NCBI GenBank assembly: GCA_012521995.1
Contig: JAAYLH010000009.1
Coordinates: 54,947 to 118,946, forward strand
Direction: 5' to 3'
Origin: Bacteroidales bacterium
GTDB taxonomy: Bacteria > Bacteroidota > Bacteroidia > Bacteroidales > UBA7960
Length of the DNA stretch: 64,000 nt
Shown: piece after piece, positions 1 through 11,971 of the stretch
Layout of the letters: each line of letters starts with the position of its first letter
How positions within the stretch are numbered: position 1 is the stretch's first letter
The notes under the pieces: generated by a model
Database searches by the model: none
Told to the model about the DNA's origin: nothing
Seen by the model: the letters and a program-made list of their open reading frames with translations, nothing else
Made by a program: the position numbers and the translations under genes

Positions 1-2
1 AA

Positions 3-1022
3 GGGGTTGTCGACGAGATGATCAACAACGAGGAATCGGCCGAATGGGCCAGGGTGTGGTATGCCCGTGGCTTGCTTAGCCAAACAGCTTATCGCGAAGG
101 GATCAAAAAGAACGACAAGAAGTTGTATGAACTTTATCCCGAACAGTTGTATGTGGCCTTCGACTCGTATGAGCGCGCCGTGGAGCTGGACAAAAGGGGG
201 CGGCTTGAGAAACAGCTGAAACCCAATTATGTGTTGCTTGTCAACGACCTGCAGAGCCTTGGTGAGCGTGAGTTTAAGGCGGGGAAGTACCCGGAAGCCC
301 TCAAGGCTTTTGAACATGCGCTTTGCATCACCGACCTTGTGGATCAGTCAAAGGATCAGGACACGGCCCTGGTCTACAATGCTGCCTTGGCTGCCTATGA
401 GGGCGATAACTGGGCAAAGGCTAAGGAGCACCTGGGGCGCCTTCACAGCATCAGGTATTCGGTCAATGTGACCCACCTCTTTTTCAATGCCCAGTTGAAT
501 GCCGGGGATACCCTTGCGGCTCAGAGGGCTCTTGAGGAAGGCATTGATTTCTTTGAAGAAGATGAGATCCTGGTTTTGCTTCTGGCCGATTTACAGGTCA
601 GGCTGGGTGAGCCCGACCAGGCCATCGGGGTGTTGGATGCCGCCATTGCCCGCTCGCCAGAAAATGCCGTTTATCACAATACCAAGGGCCTGATCTATCA
701 GAAAAATGAGGCTTACCAAGATGCTATCACCGCCTATGAACAGGCCATAGCCCTTGACCCCGATGACCTGATGGCCTTCCTGAATATCGCCACCAGCTAT
801 TACAACATCGGGGTGGAGATTGAAGAAGGCACCTTGACGATGACCAATATATACCTTGTGCAGCGCGAGAAGGAAAAGTCGGCCCTTGCCCTGGAGTCGG
901 CTGTTGAATGGCTCGATAAGGTGTATGAAAAGGAGCCCACAGACCCTGAAGTCCGCAATCGCATGTATGAGCTTTACCGTGTGTTGCGCATCAACGAAAA
1001 GGTCATTTCCCTGGAAGACTAG
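3..1022 (+). CDS. TPR-repeat protein, 5' end truncated by the window edge
   Basis: Frame is open from base 3 upstream of the first ATG at 18 (GVVDE-MINNEES); repeated TPR-like helices (A..Y..AI.LDP). Confidence 0.8.
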   Translation, partial: GVVDEMINNEESAEWARVWYARGLLSQTAYREGIKKNDKKLYELYPEQLYVAFDSYERAVELDKRGRLEKQLKPNYVLLVNDLQSLGEREFKAGKYPEALKAFEHALCITDLVDQSKDQDTALVYNAALAAYEGDNWAKAKEHLGRLHSIRYSVNVTHLFFNAQLNAGDTLAAQRALEEGIDFFEEDEILVLLLADLQVRLGEPDQAIGVLDAAIARSPENAVYHNTKGLIYQKNEAYQDAITAYEQAIALDPDDLMAFLNIATSYYNIGVEIEEGTLTMTNIYLVQREKEKSALALESAVEWLDKVYEKEPTDPEVRNRMYELYRVLRINEKVISLED

Positions 1023-1035
1023 ATGAAGTAATCCG

Positions 1036-2940
1036 TCAGAGCCTGAAGGAAAAGGTCAAGCCCAGAAACTGGTTGAACTGGGCCTTGGCCACCTTGTAGG
1101 GGGTCTGGTCGGGCAAGAGAACAGGCTCGCCAGCGGAGTTGAAGACAGGGAAGCGGACATCATCGTCGTAAATCAGGTGTAAGTTCAGGCGAATTGAGAA
1201 GAGGTAACTGATCTGCTTCTCGAGGCTCATCTCCCAATCCATATCTATATTTTGAGGCTTATCGAGATAGTTGGAAAACAACCTGATGTTGTTGTTGACC
1301 TTCAGGTCATCAAACAGGGTCATACTGTTTTTGATAACTATTTGTCCACCCATTTCCTGTCGGGTACGTTTGTCCTGCTCAATCCCGTGGTTTGTTTGGT
1401 TGATGTTTACGGTGTCGAGCACAAAAGTATTTCTGTAAGACAGGGGCGAAAAGTTGATCAGGGTCTTCTTGATGGGCTCGTATTCGAAACCCACCCCGAC
1501 GGTGAAGGTTCCGGGGTTAAGGAATTTGGAGACCACCACAGTATCGGTTGGCGATTGGAATCCTTGGGCCACTTGGGTCTTTCCATAGAACACTGAGCTG
1601 AAGTCGAACTTCTCGAGGATCTTACGGTTGTATTGCGAGTTGATTTCAATCATGTCGGTGCTGGTCCTGAAGCCCCTTTCTTTAGTGCGTATGGTTCCAT
1701 AGCGGAGGCGTCCGCTGCTGGTCCATTGGTCCTTGGATTCCTTGTTGGAGTATTTTGCTGTACCTGTGATGTCGATCATTCCCGAAAGGGAACTCTCACC
1801 CCCGCGTGACCAGTTGGATAGGTAGTTCTGATTCATTGAGAAGGCATTGATCAGGTCGTAGCTCCAGTACACTGGAATTTCCTTCAGCGCTGTCAGGCTT
1901 GCCAGTGTCCTCACAGGTCTGGCGGTGGGTATGACCATATCGTCGGCGGTTCGTTTCTCAAGCCGTTCCACATAGATGTCATCTTCCAGGACGACGTTCA
2001 GTTCATATTTCGAGGGGTTGGACATCCATACCGTGACCGAGTCGTTTCGTAAATTCTTTACCCAATAGCGGTAAGGGTCTCTTTCATTAGAGCTAAGCCA
2101 GAATGGGGTTTTTCGGTTTTCCAGGTTGTTGACGTACAGGAGGATGCTGTCGCGCGTGAAGGTGTAATCCAAGAGAATTTCAACGGCCAGATTTAGGGAG
2201 TCAGGCAGGGTTTTATCGGGGACGATGTGAAATGGCGATTCCTCGTTGGCCAGGTTTACCCTTAAGGACTCGGTAAAGACAATGCCCGTGGAGTCGGCTA
2301 AGAACTTTACGGTCTTACGGCTCCTGCGGGGCAGCAGGGGCGGGGTGATGTCATCGTCGTCCACTTCGTAGATCTGGACTTTTTTTTGCGCCAGGTAGCG
2401 GGTGTCAATGACTGTTTGGGTCAGGGTGTCCTTTACCTGAAGCAGGGAATCTATCCTGGGAAGGAAGTCGGGCAACAGCCTTAGGCTGTTGATTGAAATG
2501 GTGTCGACGGCCCTCATGACAATTGTGGTGTAGGTCACGAAAGGGTCTTTGTCGAGGGGGATAGTGTCGACGATGAACGAAAATGGAGCCAGCCAGCGGA
2601 TGGGGACTGTGTCGTGGTTGATGATCCAGCCGGGGTTGATATTGATTGAGTCATATCGGAACCTCCTGATTCTATTCCCGATTGTGTCGAAAGGTTCTTT
2701 GTAGTGGTCTACCAGTCTTTTCAGCGAAAAGCGGAGGGTGTCGTTTTCATCCTTCCACAATTTTTCGCTTTCCACCAGCCTGAGAATGTATTGTGAGGCC
2801 ATTCCGGGGGTAAAGGGCAGGGGGGGGGCAAGGATGCTGTCGGCTGGCGTTGCTGTGGTTTGGTTTTTGTTCTGGGCAAGACCTTGCTGGAGGTTTACCC
2901 ATCCAAGAATAATAAAAAGAAAAAAAGCTGTTCTGCGCAT
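1036..2940 (-). CDS. DUF3078-type secreted/outer membrane protein
   Basis: Signal peptide (MRRTAFFLFIILGWVNLQQGLAQ); NYLSNWSRGGESSLSG motif and beta-barrel-like C-terminus. Confidence 0.75.
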   Translation of the reverse strand: MRRTAFFLFIILGWVNLQQGLAQNKNQTTATPADSILAPPLPFTPGMASQYILRLVESEKLWKDENDTLRFSLKRLVDHYKEPFDTIGNRIRRFRYDSININPGWIINHDTVPIRWLAPFSFIVDTIPLDKDPFVTYTTIVMRAVDTISINSLRLLPDFLPRIDSLLQVKDTLTQTVIDTRYLAQKKVQIYEVDDDDITPPLLPRRSRKTVKFLADSTGIVFTESLRVNLANEESPFHIVPDKTLPDSLNLAVEILLDYTFTRDSILLYVNNLENRKTPFWLSSNERDPYRYWVKNLRNDSVTVWMSNPSKYELNVVLEDDIYVERLEKRTADDMVIPTARPVRTLASLTALKEIPVYWSYDLINAFSMNQNYLSNWSRGGESSLSGMIDITGTAKYSNKESKDQWTSSGRLRYGTIRTKERGFRTSTDMIEINSQYNRKILEKFDFSSVFYGKTQVAQGFQSPTDTVVVSKFLNPGTFTVGVGFEYEPIKKTLINFSPLSYRNTFVLDTVNINQTNHGIEQDKRTRQEMGGQIVIKNSMTLFDDLKVNNNIRLFSNYLDKPQNIDMDWEMSLEKQISYLFSIRLNLHLIYDDDVRFPVFNSAGEPVLLPDQTPYKVAKAQFNQFLGLTFSFRL

Positions 2941-3065
2941 ATATCCTTATTGTTGTTGAATACAAAAGCAGTTGCGAAAAAGGGGCATTTTTTAATAAAC
3001 GTTGCCTTAAGGGGTATATTTTCCTTTTTCGCTTTCTCCTGAATACCTTTAGAGGTTAAAAGTTT

Positions 3066-3098
3066 AAAAAAACCGCCCCGCCATTTATGACGGGGCGG
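3066..3098 (-). terminator. Rho-independent terminator downstream of gyrB
   Basis: On minus strand CCGCCCCG-loop-CGGGGCGG followed by TTTTTTT, just after the gyrB stop. Confidence 0.8.
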
Positions 3099-3122
3099 AG
3101 GGTTGTTTATGTTATGGCGGGG

Positions 3123-5108
<1,986 letters not shown>

Positions 5109-5181
5109 TTAACTGGCAAAGGTACGATTTTTCGGGGAGTTTTTGGGCAGAAAACAAGCTTTTGGGCAGGAAATTATTAAC

Positions 5182-5227
5182 AAAAAAAACATCCTGAAAC
5201 CCTTGATTTTGTTTTGATTTCAGGATG
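5182..5227 (-). terminator. Rho-independent terminator
   Basis: Perfect inverted repeat CATCCTGAAA...TTTCAGGATG followed on minus strand by TTTTTTTT, downstream of the CDS ending at 5283. Confidence 0.7.
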
Positions 5228-5282
5228 CCTTTCGAACTTGTTGATAAGTTAGACCAGGCTGTCAAAATAGGGCCTGAAAAGC

Positions 5283-6995
5283 CTAAAATGACCAGGTGGC
5301 TCCGCCCATGATGTGAAACTTCTGGGAAGGGTAGTTTAGCCAGCGTTCGAGGGATTGGTTGGCCAGGTTCTGGAAGTTGAGGAAGAATGACAAAATCCGG
5401 GAATAACGGTATTCAAGGCCCAGGTTGGCATCAATATGCCAGTCGTAGAGCTGATAGGCCTCAGGCTTGCCCAGTTCGTTGAAGATGCGGCCATAGGCTG
5501 CGTCGCGTGAGGAAAGATCAGCGCTGAGGATGATCTTGTCTTGCATGTTGTACTTCATGTTTAGCCCTAAAATGAGGTTTGGCAGGTGCCAGGCTTCGAG
5601 TTCGACCTCAGGGTTATTTTGGAAATAGCTGGCCGATAGCCTCACTTGAAAGCGGCTGCCAAACTGTCCGAAGAGCTCGCCCCTGACCTGCAATTGATGC
5701 AGGTTGTCATATGCAAGGGTGAATTCATTGTGGAGGAGGCTGGTGGTGTCGGTGACAAAGAAGGGGTAATTGTCTATTCTTGAGCTGAACAGTCCCAGGT
5801 TATAGGAAAACTGATCGGTGAAGGCTCCTTTGATGCCTGCCGAGATTTTCATTTTGTTGTTTTGAAAGGCCAGAGGGACATTTGAGGTCATGAAGGGGTT
5901 CTCTCGAAGGAGTTCGCGAAGAGATTGCCGTTTCATCCCCCCTGAGAACTCGCTGTGCAGGATCAGGTGGCGGTCGATAAGAGCGGCTTCAAGACCAATA
6001 TTGGGATATACCCTGAAATAGGAAGCCGTGTCGGCCTGGACGTTTATATTCACGCCTGCAAAAAGCTTCAGGATGTCGTATTTCACCATGATCTTTGGAA
6101 AGATGCTGATCAGCGCATTGCTTATGGTATCGACGGGCATGCGGTTCCGGTAAAAATCGGTGCCGAAGTCCAGCCCGAGATATAACTGGTCGAGCAATGC
6201 AAAGGGGTCTTCCATCTCACGGCCGATTCCTCCCCTGAAGCGAATGTTGTGTTCCATGGCATCATAGCGGTCGGTAAGCCAGTTGTATTCCAGTCCCGAA
6301 TGATAGCTGATGCGGGCCGAGTCGGGAAAATTAGAGCCAAAGCCCACACTGGCATTAAGTTGGTTAATGCGCTGGCGGAAATCCTTACTTGTCATATCCT
6401 CCAGGGTTTGTTCGATGGGGGTGTCCAGGTAGTCATCAGGTTTGTATCCATAATAATGGATCATGTTGCGGTCGAAGCGGATGCCCCCATTGAGGACATT
6501 GGTTCCGAAAAAGCGCTTTCCGTAAATGTGGGCCAGGTTGTCGCTGTATCCGTTGTAGCCGTAGTCTTTAATTCCACCCTTAGAAGACCGGTGTTTCAGG
6601 TGAAGACCCAAGGCATAGGTGTTGGAGCGGAGGGTGTTGTAAAAGGCTTCTACATAGGGGGTTGTGTAGTTGCCGAAGCCCCCCTTGATGTGTCCCTGGT
6701 ACAGCTTTGTCAGGGGTTCTCCGCGCATGCGGGCAGCGGTGAGCGGTTCAAGTTCAAACTGGGTGTTGAGCCCGCGCGGCCTAATGGCATAGGTAAACGA
6801 TGGCTTGACCTGTAGGGTGTCGTCAATGCGGGGGTTGTCGTTGATTTTGAAGGCATCCGATACGGTGGGCTGGTAAGGTGCTACCACGCGAATCTCTTCA
6901 ATGTCCATTGGCCGCTGTCCGAATAGCGGGGCAGAGGCTATCAGCATCACGAAGCTGCTGAGCATCAGGATTCTGAAAATGGGCTTTATATTCAT
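5283..6995 (-). CDS. TonB-receptor-like outer membrane beta-barrel protein (no obvious plug)
   Basis: Signal peptide; alternating aromatic strands; C-terminal ...GGATWSF. Confidence 0.7.
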   Translation of the reverse strand: MNIKPIFRILMLSSFVMLIASAPLFGQRPMDIEEIRVVAPYQPTVSDAFKINDNPRIDDTLQVKPSFTYAIRPRGLNTQFELEPLTAARMRGEPLTKLYQGHIKGGFGNYTTPYVEAFYNTLRSNTYALGLHLKHRSSKGGIKDYGYNGYSDNLAHIYGKRFFGTNVLNGGIRFDRNMIHYYGYKPDDYLDTPIEQTLEDMTSKDFRQRINQLNASVGFGSNFPDSARISYHSGLEYNWLTDRYDAMEHNIRFRGGIGREMEDPFALLDQLYLGLDFGTDFYRNRMPVDTISNALISIFPKIMVKYDILKLFAGVNINVQADTASYFRVYPNIGLEAALIDRHLILHSEFSGGMKRQSLRELLRENPFMTSNVPLAFQNNKMKISAGIKGAFTDQFSYNLGLFSSRIDNYPFFVTDTTSLLHNEFTLAYDNLHQLQVRGELFGQFGSRFQVRLSASYFQNNPEVELEAWHLPNLILGLNMKYNMQDKIILSADLSSRDAAYGRIFNELGKPEAYQLYDWHIDANLGLEYRYSRILSFFLNFQNLANQSLERWLNYPSQKFHIMGGATWSF

Positions 6996-7033
6996 GGGCT
7001 GTTTGTTTTTCCTTTTTGAAAGCAGTGCCTTGA

Positions 7034-10000
7034 TTAAAACGCGTTTCTTCCGAGGTCAATCTCCACGGGTTCGTTTTTCGGGGTCTGGTTTTGGATCCGT
7101 TCCTGTTCAAGGATTGCATCCAGTTTTTGGATGGCCTCCGAGCGCAGGTCCTCGCCTTCGTAGTTGTCGATAATGCTCTGCAGGGTATGTTTGGCCTGGA
7201 AAACATTATCAACGGCCAGGTAGTTGTCGGCAAGGAGGATGAAGGTCTTGGCAAGCCAGTAGTCGTAGGCTGACATATTGTTGAGGAAATCGAAGATCAT
7301 TTTCTCTGATTGCCCGTAGTTCCCAGCACGGTATTCAATTAAAGCCAGGTAATACATTGCCTCGGCAGCGGTTTCGTTTTCGGCAATGTTCATGGCACTG
7401 CTGAAACTTGTTCTGGCCTGGGCCATGCGATTGAGTTCCAGTGCTGAATTCCCTGAGATCAGATGGGCTTCCTGCTGCACCTCGCGTGGAGTTTTTTCGT
7501 TGGCAAGCACTGTTGAGGCTAGCGCAAGGGTCTCTTGGTAGCGTTGCAGGCGGAATTGTGACCTCATCTGGCCGATTTGGGCCTCCAGTTTATTGCTTGG
7601 CAATTCAGCCACTTCTTCCAGTTTTCGATAAGTGGTCAGGGCTGCCGCATAGTTCTGCTGGCGGAACTCGATGGTGGAAGCCCGCAGCAAGGAATTTTCA
7701 GTAAACCTCGATCTGGGCCTGCTGATGACATAATTATAGCCTGTAAGGGCCTGAGGAAGGTTACCTGCCCGATAATCACATTCAGCAAGGTAGAAATGGG
7801 CATTGATTGTAAAGATGCCGCTTGGGAACCTGTCGAGGTAGTTGCTGAAGCTACGGGAGGAGTTCTCACAGTCGCCTTGCATATAACGGTTCTCCGCGGC
7901 AATATAAGTAAGCGAGTCTTGTTGGGCCGTGGTAATATTGGCAAATCCAAGCCCTTCAGAGAATCGGATGAATTCTTCGACACGGTCGAGGCTCACATAA
8001 ATGTTGCGGATGGCAAGCAGGGCTTCCTGTGATTCGGGTGTGCCCGGGTAGCGGTTGACGACTTCTTTAAATATCTGCAGGGCTTGGTCATCGCGACTGG
8101 TGTTAAAATAAATGAGCCCTGATTTCAGCATTGCACTCTTAACATAACTGCTGTTGGGATGCTGTGAGATGACCTGCCCGAAGAAGTTCATGGCCTGATC
8201 ATTGTTGTCGAGCGTGAGCCATGAATTTGCAATTTCGTACAAGGCATCGTCGTGATAGTTGGAGGAAGGGAAGCGCTGGATGAGCCCCTGCATGGTGCTG
8301 ATCTTGTTCTCAAATCGCCCCATTACCCCCTGCACCAAGCCTTTCTGGAAGATGGCATAGTCGGTGTCGAGAACAGCCAGGCGGATGGCCTGGTCATAGT
8401 AGTCAAGAGCAAGGGGGTATTCCTTAGAGATGAAATAGCTATCGGCAATCCTCAGGGTTGCATCATTGATTAGGCGGGGTTCTTCCTTAGTGCCTGTCAG
8501 GAACTTGCGAAAGGCGGTAATGGCGCGGGCGTAGTTCTTGTTTTTAAAGTGGCCGTACCCTATGGTGTAGTTAGCCCTGTTGTATACCTCCAAGGGGAAG
8601 GCTTCCTGTGAAATGAGGAAGCGCTCCATGGTCGAGATTGATTCGGTGAATTTTTCCTGGCGGTAAAGAGCTTCTCCCTTCCAGTAGAGGGTTTGTGCTG
8701 CCATGCTCAGGTTGTCGGGATATCTTGCCGATTTGTCAAAGTGAGTCACGGCACCTGCAAAGTCGCCGTTGTTGAAGAGCTCTACCCCGCGGTAGTAGGC
8801 GATACGCTGAAATGCTGAACGCAAACGGGGAGCGTTGATTTGGATCTTTTCTATGGAAGCCATGGCATCGCGATAATTGTGGGTGGTCAGGTAGATATCT
8901 ACCAGGTAGCGGTAAGCTTCCTCTATGCGTTCAGAACGCGGATATTCCTCAATGTAACGCTGGAAGGAGAGGATGGCTTCGTTATAGGGGTCAATGGCCA
9001 GCTCATACGATAGTTTGGCATAGTTAAAAAGGGCGTCTTCGGCAATGGCATCATCGTGTTTGTTCTGGAAGGCTGCCATGAAGGCATTGCGGGCGAAACG
9101 CTTTTGGTCGGTTTTCAGGTATGCATCGGCCAGATGGTAATGGGCATTCTGGGCCATGGCGTCACTGCCCGAGATCACCTTGTCGAAATGGTTGATGGAC
9201 TTGCTGTAGCGACCTGCACTGTAATAGGCAAATCCCATCTGGTACTGGTCGTCGCGGGTAATGCGCTGGGGGCTTTGCTCGAAATAAGTCTCCAGATAGG
9301 GTAAAGCCCTTTGGTAGTCCCCTTTTCTGAACCAGGCTTCGCCCATGAGTTTTGCTATCTCGGGCCCTCGCCTTGCCGTGGCTTCTTCAAGGAGGGGTTC
9401 GGCATAGTTCAGCAAGAGATCGTATTCTTCCTGCATATAGTAAATATGGGTGATATAATAAGGAACCACCGATCCAAAGGTTTCATCGTTTTCAAGTTCG
9501 CTGAAAGTTTCCAGTGCTGAGGGGAGATCTCCATCCAGGTAGTCCATATGCCCGTGGTAATAAGATGCAGGGGGGTAATAGCGCGAGTTGGGGTTCCTAA
9601 TCTGGCTGAACATCTGACGAGCCCCATTATTGTCATTGGTCATGAACAAACTGTATCCCCTTTTGAAATAATACTCCTCACGTGAGGAGGGATTCAGCTC
9701 CCGAACATTGACGCTGGCAAACCAGCGTGAGGCATCGCGATACTTCCGGTCGCGGTACTTGACATTCCCCAGCTGGAAACGCGCCTGGTTTTGTTGTGGA
9801 TGGGATGGGTGCTGATCGACAAAGGACAGCAGCAGCGCTTCCGCATCGGGGTTAAACAACTCGGCAGCACACACTCCTGAATAGTAGAGGGCGCTGACCC
9901 GTACTTCGTTGTGTGGGTCACTGATCTGGTTTGTGATCTGGTCGAACAACTCACGGGCAGCCCCAAACTTCTCTTTTTCAAAAAGATCAATGGCCAATCG

Positions 10001-10138
10001 GTAGGTGGCATCGGGATCGTCGTGAACAGGAGTCTTCTGGGCAAAGCCGGCAATGGGGAATAGCAGGGCCAGCATCAGCAGGAGTGTAAAGATCTTTCGG
10101 ATCATCATGTTTAACGGGTTGTTGGTTAAAGCTTTCAA
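7034..10138 (-). CDS. Large secreted tetratricopeptide-repeat protein
   Basis: 1034 aa with many TPR units (ALYYSGVCAAELFN, YQMGFAYYSAGRYSKSINHFDKVI); signal peptide near MMIRKIFTLLLML. Confidence 0.85.
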   Translation of the reverse strand: MKALTNNPLNMMIRKIFTLLLMLALLFPIAGFAQKTPVHDDPDATYRLAIDLFEKEKFGAARELFDQITNQISDPHNEVRVSALYYSGVCAAELFNPDAEALLLSFVDQHPSHPQQNQARFQLGNVKYRDRKYRDASRWFASVNVRELNPSSREEYYFKRGYSLFMTNDNNGARQMFSQIRNPNSRYYPPASYYHGHMDYLDGDLPSALETFSELENDETFGSVVPYYITHIYYMQEEYDLLLNYAEPLLEEATARRGPEIAKLMGEAWFRKGDYQRALPYLETYFEQSPQRITRDDQYQMGFAYYSAGRYSKSINHFDKVISGSDAMAQNAHYHLADAYLKTDQKRFARNAFMAAFQNKHDDAIAEDALFNYAKLSYELAIDPYNEAILSFQRYIEEYPRSERIEEAYRYLVDIYLTTHNYRDAMASIEKIQINAPRLRSAFQRIAYYRGVELFNNGDFAGAVTHFDKSARYPDNLSMAAQTLYWKGEALYRQEKFTESISTMERFLISQEAFPLEVYNRANYTIGYGHFKNKNYARAITAFRKFLTGTKEEPRLINDATLRIADSYFISKEYPLALDYYDQAIRLAVLDTDYAIFQKGLVQGVMGRFENKISTMQGLIQRFPSSNYHDDALYEIANSWLTLDNNDQAMNFFGQVISQHPNSSYVKSAMLKSGLIYFNTSRDDQALQIFKEVVNRYPGTPESQEALLAIRNIYVSLDRVEEFIRFSEGLGFANITTAQQDSLTYIAAENRYMQGDCENSSRSFSNYLDRFPSGIFTINAHFYLAECDYRAGNLPQALTGYNYVISRPRSRFTENSLLRASTIEFRQQNYAAALTTYRKLEEVAELPSNKLEAQIGQMRSQFRLQRYQETLALASTVLANEKTPREVQQEAHLISGNSALELNRMAQARTSFSSAMNIAENETAAEAMYYLALIEYRAGNYGQSEKMIFDFLNNMSAYDYWLAKTFILLADNYLAVDNVFQAKHTLQSIIDNYEGEDLRSEAIQKLDAILEQERIQNQTPKNEPVEIDLGRNAF

Positions 10139-10165
10139 ATGGTCTCCCTAAAAATACAAAAGAAA

Positions 10166-10538
10166 AGGCAGGTCTGTAAGCCGGGTTCTGTATTCCGCCG
10201 AAGCGGACTCCCTGTCATTTGTCTGGGCTGTGGCTTGCGCAACAGCTCTAACGGCCTACCCTCCGGGATTGGGCGAGCTACCCTCAAGCCCCGGTATATT
10301 TGGCCTTTCAACGCATAAGGTTTACCCCCCGCTACAGTCACCTGTAGCGGTCGTGAGCTCTTACCTCACGTTTTCACCCTTACCTGACCCGCAATGCGGA
10401 ATGCAGGCGGTTGTTTTCTGTGGCCCTTTCTCGCAGCCCGCCTGGGGCGGACTGGCTTCCCGTTAGGAAGTATGCTGCTCTGTGTTGCCCGGACTTTCCT
10501 CCTGCTGCCTGGGCAGCAAGCGACAAGACAACCTGCCT
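10166..10538 (-). ncRNA. rnpB: RNase P RNA, bacterial type A-like
   Basis: Minus strand contains GAGGAAAGTCCGGGC near the 5' end and ACAGAACCCGGCTTACAGAC at the 3' end; ends pair as AGGCAGGT...ACCTGCCT. Confidence 0.93.
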
Positions 10539-10632
10539 TTTCAATGATCGTAATTAAATTTTTTAATTCATTTTCCCTTTGGGCGCCTTGTCTTGTGTGC
10601 ATTGGCCAAACCAAGGAAACACTAAAAGCGCC

Positions 10633-11700
10633 TTATTTGTTCCTGTAAAAAAATACCTCCGTTGCCCCCATGCCATAACGGGCATAAGCTGCGTCATAAA
10701 ACTCAACGCCGGGGGTATTCCTCAAATATCTCAGGATCTCATTCTTCAGAGTGCCGTTGCCTACCCCGTGGATAAAGATCATCTTTGACATTTTTTCCAC
10801 TTCTGCTTGTTCCATACAGCGGCGGAAATAATCCATCTGAATTTTGAGCATCTCCACATTGGAGAGTCCTGATATGCTGTCTGAAAGCTCGGTTATGTGC
10901 AGGTCAACTTCAGCTATACGGTCATCCACCTTGTGCTTGTCGAGTAAGCTTTCCACTTTTGGTGTATTATCCTGCTTTCGTGTTCCTGCCGTGATCTTTT
11001 CGTTCAAGAACTTGATGTTTTCCGTCGTGACTTCTGTCCCTTCAGCCTTGATTGCCAGGTCCTCCAGGAGTGCCAGAGGAACCATCATAGCCTTTTTTCG
11101 CAGCAATGCGTCAAAGGGGAAGCTGTCCTCCTTATAAATCTTGACAGGCTTGAATGAAATGCTTGCGGAAGCCGGTTTTACAGGAACGGTTTTTCCCGGC
11201 CCGAAAAACATAATCTGCACCAGCCCATTCGGCCAGTCTTCAATCTGGTTTCGCTCGTCTTGCCGGATGAATAGTTTTGAGTCGGCTTCAACAAAGCCGT
11301 ATTCTATCCCATGGAAGTTGCCCGAACGGTTCAGGTAAATCCCAAAAAGCATCTCCGAATCGGTGTGGTTCACCAGGTAAAAGTCGAGGGGGCTCTGCAG
11401 CAGCTGCTCCTGATCAGCGGGCACAATGGCCAGGTAGGCCCCTGCGGCTATTTGTCCCAGCTTATTGGGCACCGAAAATAAGGGCGACTGATCGGGATTC
11501 GCGACCTCATCTTCCTCTTCGATATGACGGGTCATATCGGCCATGGAATCACCCACTTTAAGCAGGTCGGTCAAGGCATAGGGTATTTCAAATCCGTCTT
11601 CGATGGAAACGTAGGCTATCTTTTCATCCACAATGCGTGCGATGACCCCGCCTCCTTTTTCATTCAAAAATGCGACCCTGTCGCCTGGTTTAAACTTCAT
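10633..11700 (-). CDS. DUF2027 / Smr-domain protein
   Basis: N-terminal KPGDRVAFLNEKGGGVI; C-terminal Smr-like DLHI..., FIHGVGNGTLKNEI. Confidence 0.8.
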   Translation of the reverse strand: MKFKPGDRVAFLNEKGGGVIARIVDEKIAYVSIEDGFEIPYALTDLLKVGDSMADMTRHIEEEDEVANPDQSPLFSVPNKLGQIAAGAYLAIVPADQEQLLQSPLDFYLVNHTDSEMLFGIYLNRSGNFHGIEYGFVEADSKLFIRQDERNQIEDWPNGLVQIMFFGPGKTVPVKPASASISFKPVKIYKEDSFPFDALLRKKAMMVPLALLEDLAIKAEGTEVTTENIKFLNEKITAGTRKQDNTPKVESLLDKHKVDDRIAEVDLHITELSDSISGLSNVEMLKIQMDYFRRCMEQAEVEKMSKMIFIHGVGNGTLKNEILRYLRNTPGVEFYDAAYARYGMGATEVFFYRNK

Positions 11701-11971
11701 AGTGTGTTCCCGTACTTATCCTAAACCCCACCTTAATAACGTCACAAGAGTTCAGTCAATATATGCGCTACAAAAATTATACAAAATTAACATAAATAGC
11801 GCTTGAAGGGCCTGCTTTTCACCAAAATCCCTTCCATTATTTATATGCCCCCTGTCTGATAAATTTCTTTCAAAAACGATTTGCCAAAACAAAAGTTTTT
11901 AATTTTGAGGAATTTCAGGTCCCCTGCGTTTTGTTTCAGGTAAGGCCGTTTACGGAAAGCGCCCCTATTGC

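Noticed and set aside
6249-6815. 188-aa plus-strand ORF
   Set aside because: Antisense to the barrel protein at 5283-6995; no start context or homologous motif.
10135-10614. Several short ORFs (10135-10341, 10230-10466, 10366-10614, 10394-10648)
   Set aside because: They overlap the RNase P RNA, which explains the sequence.
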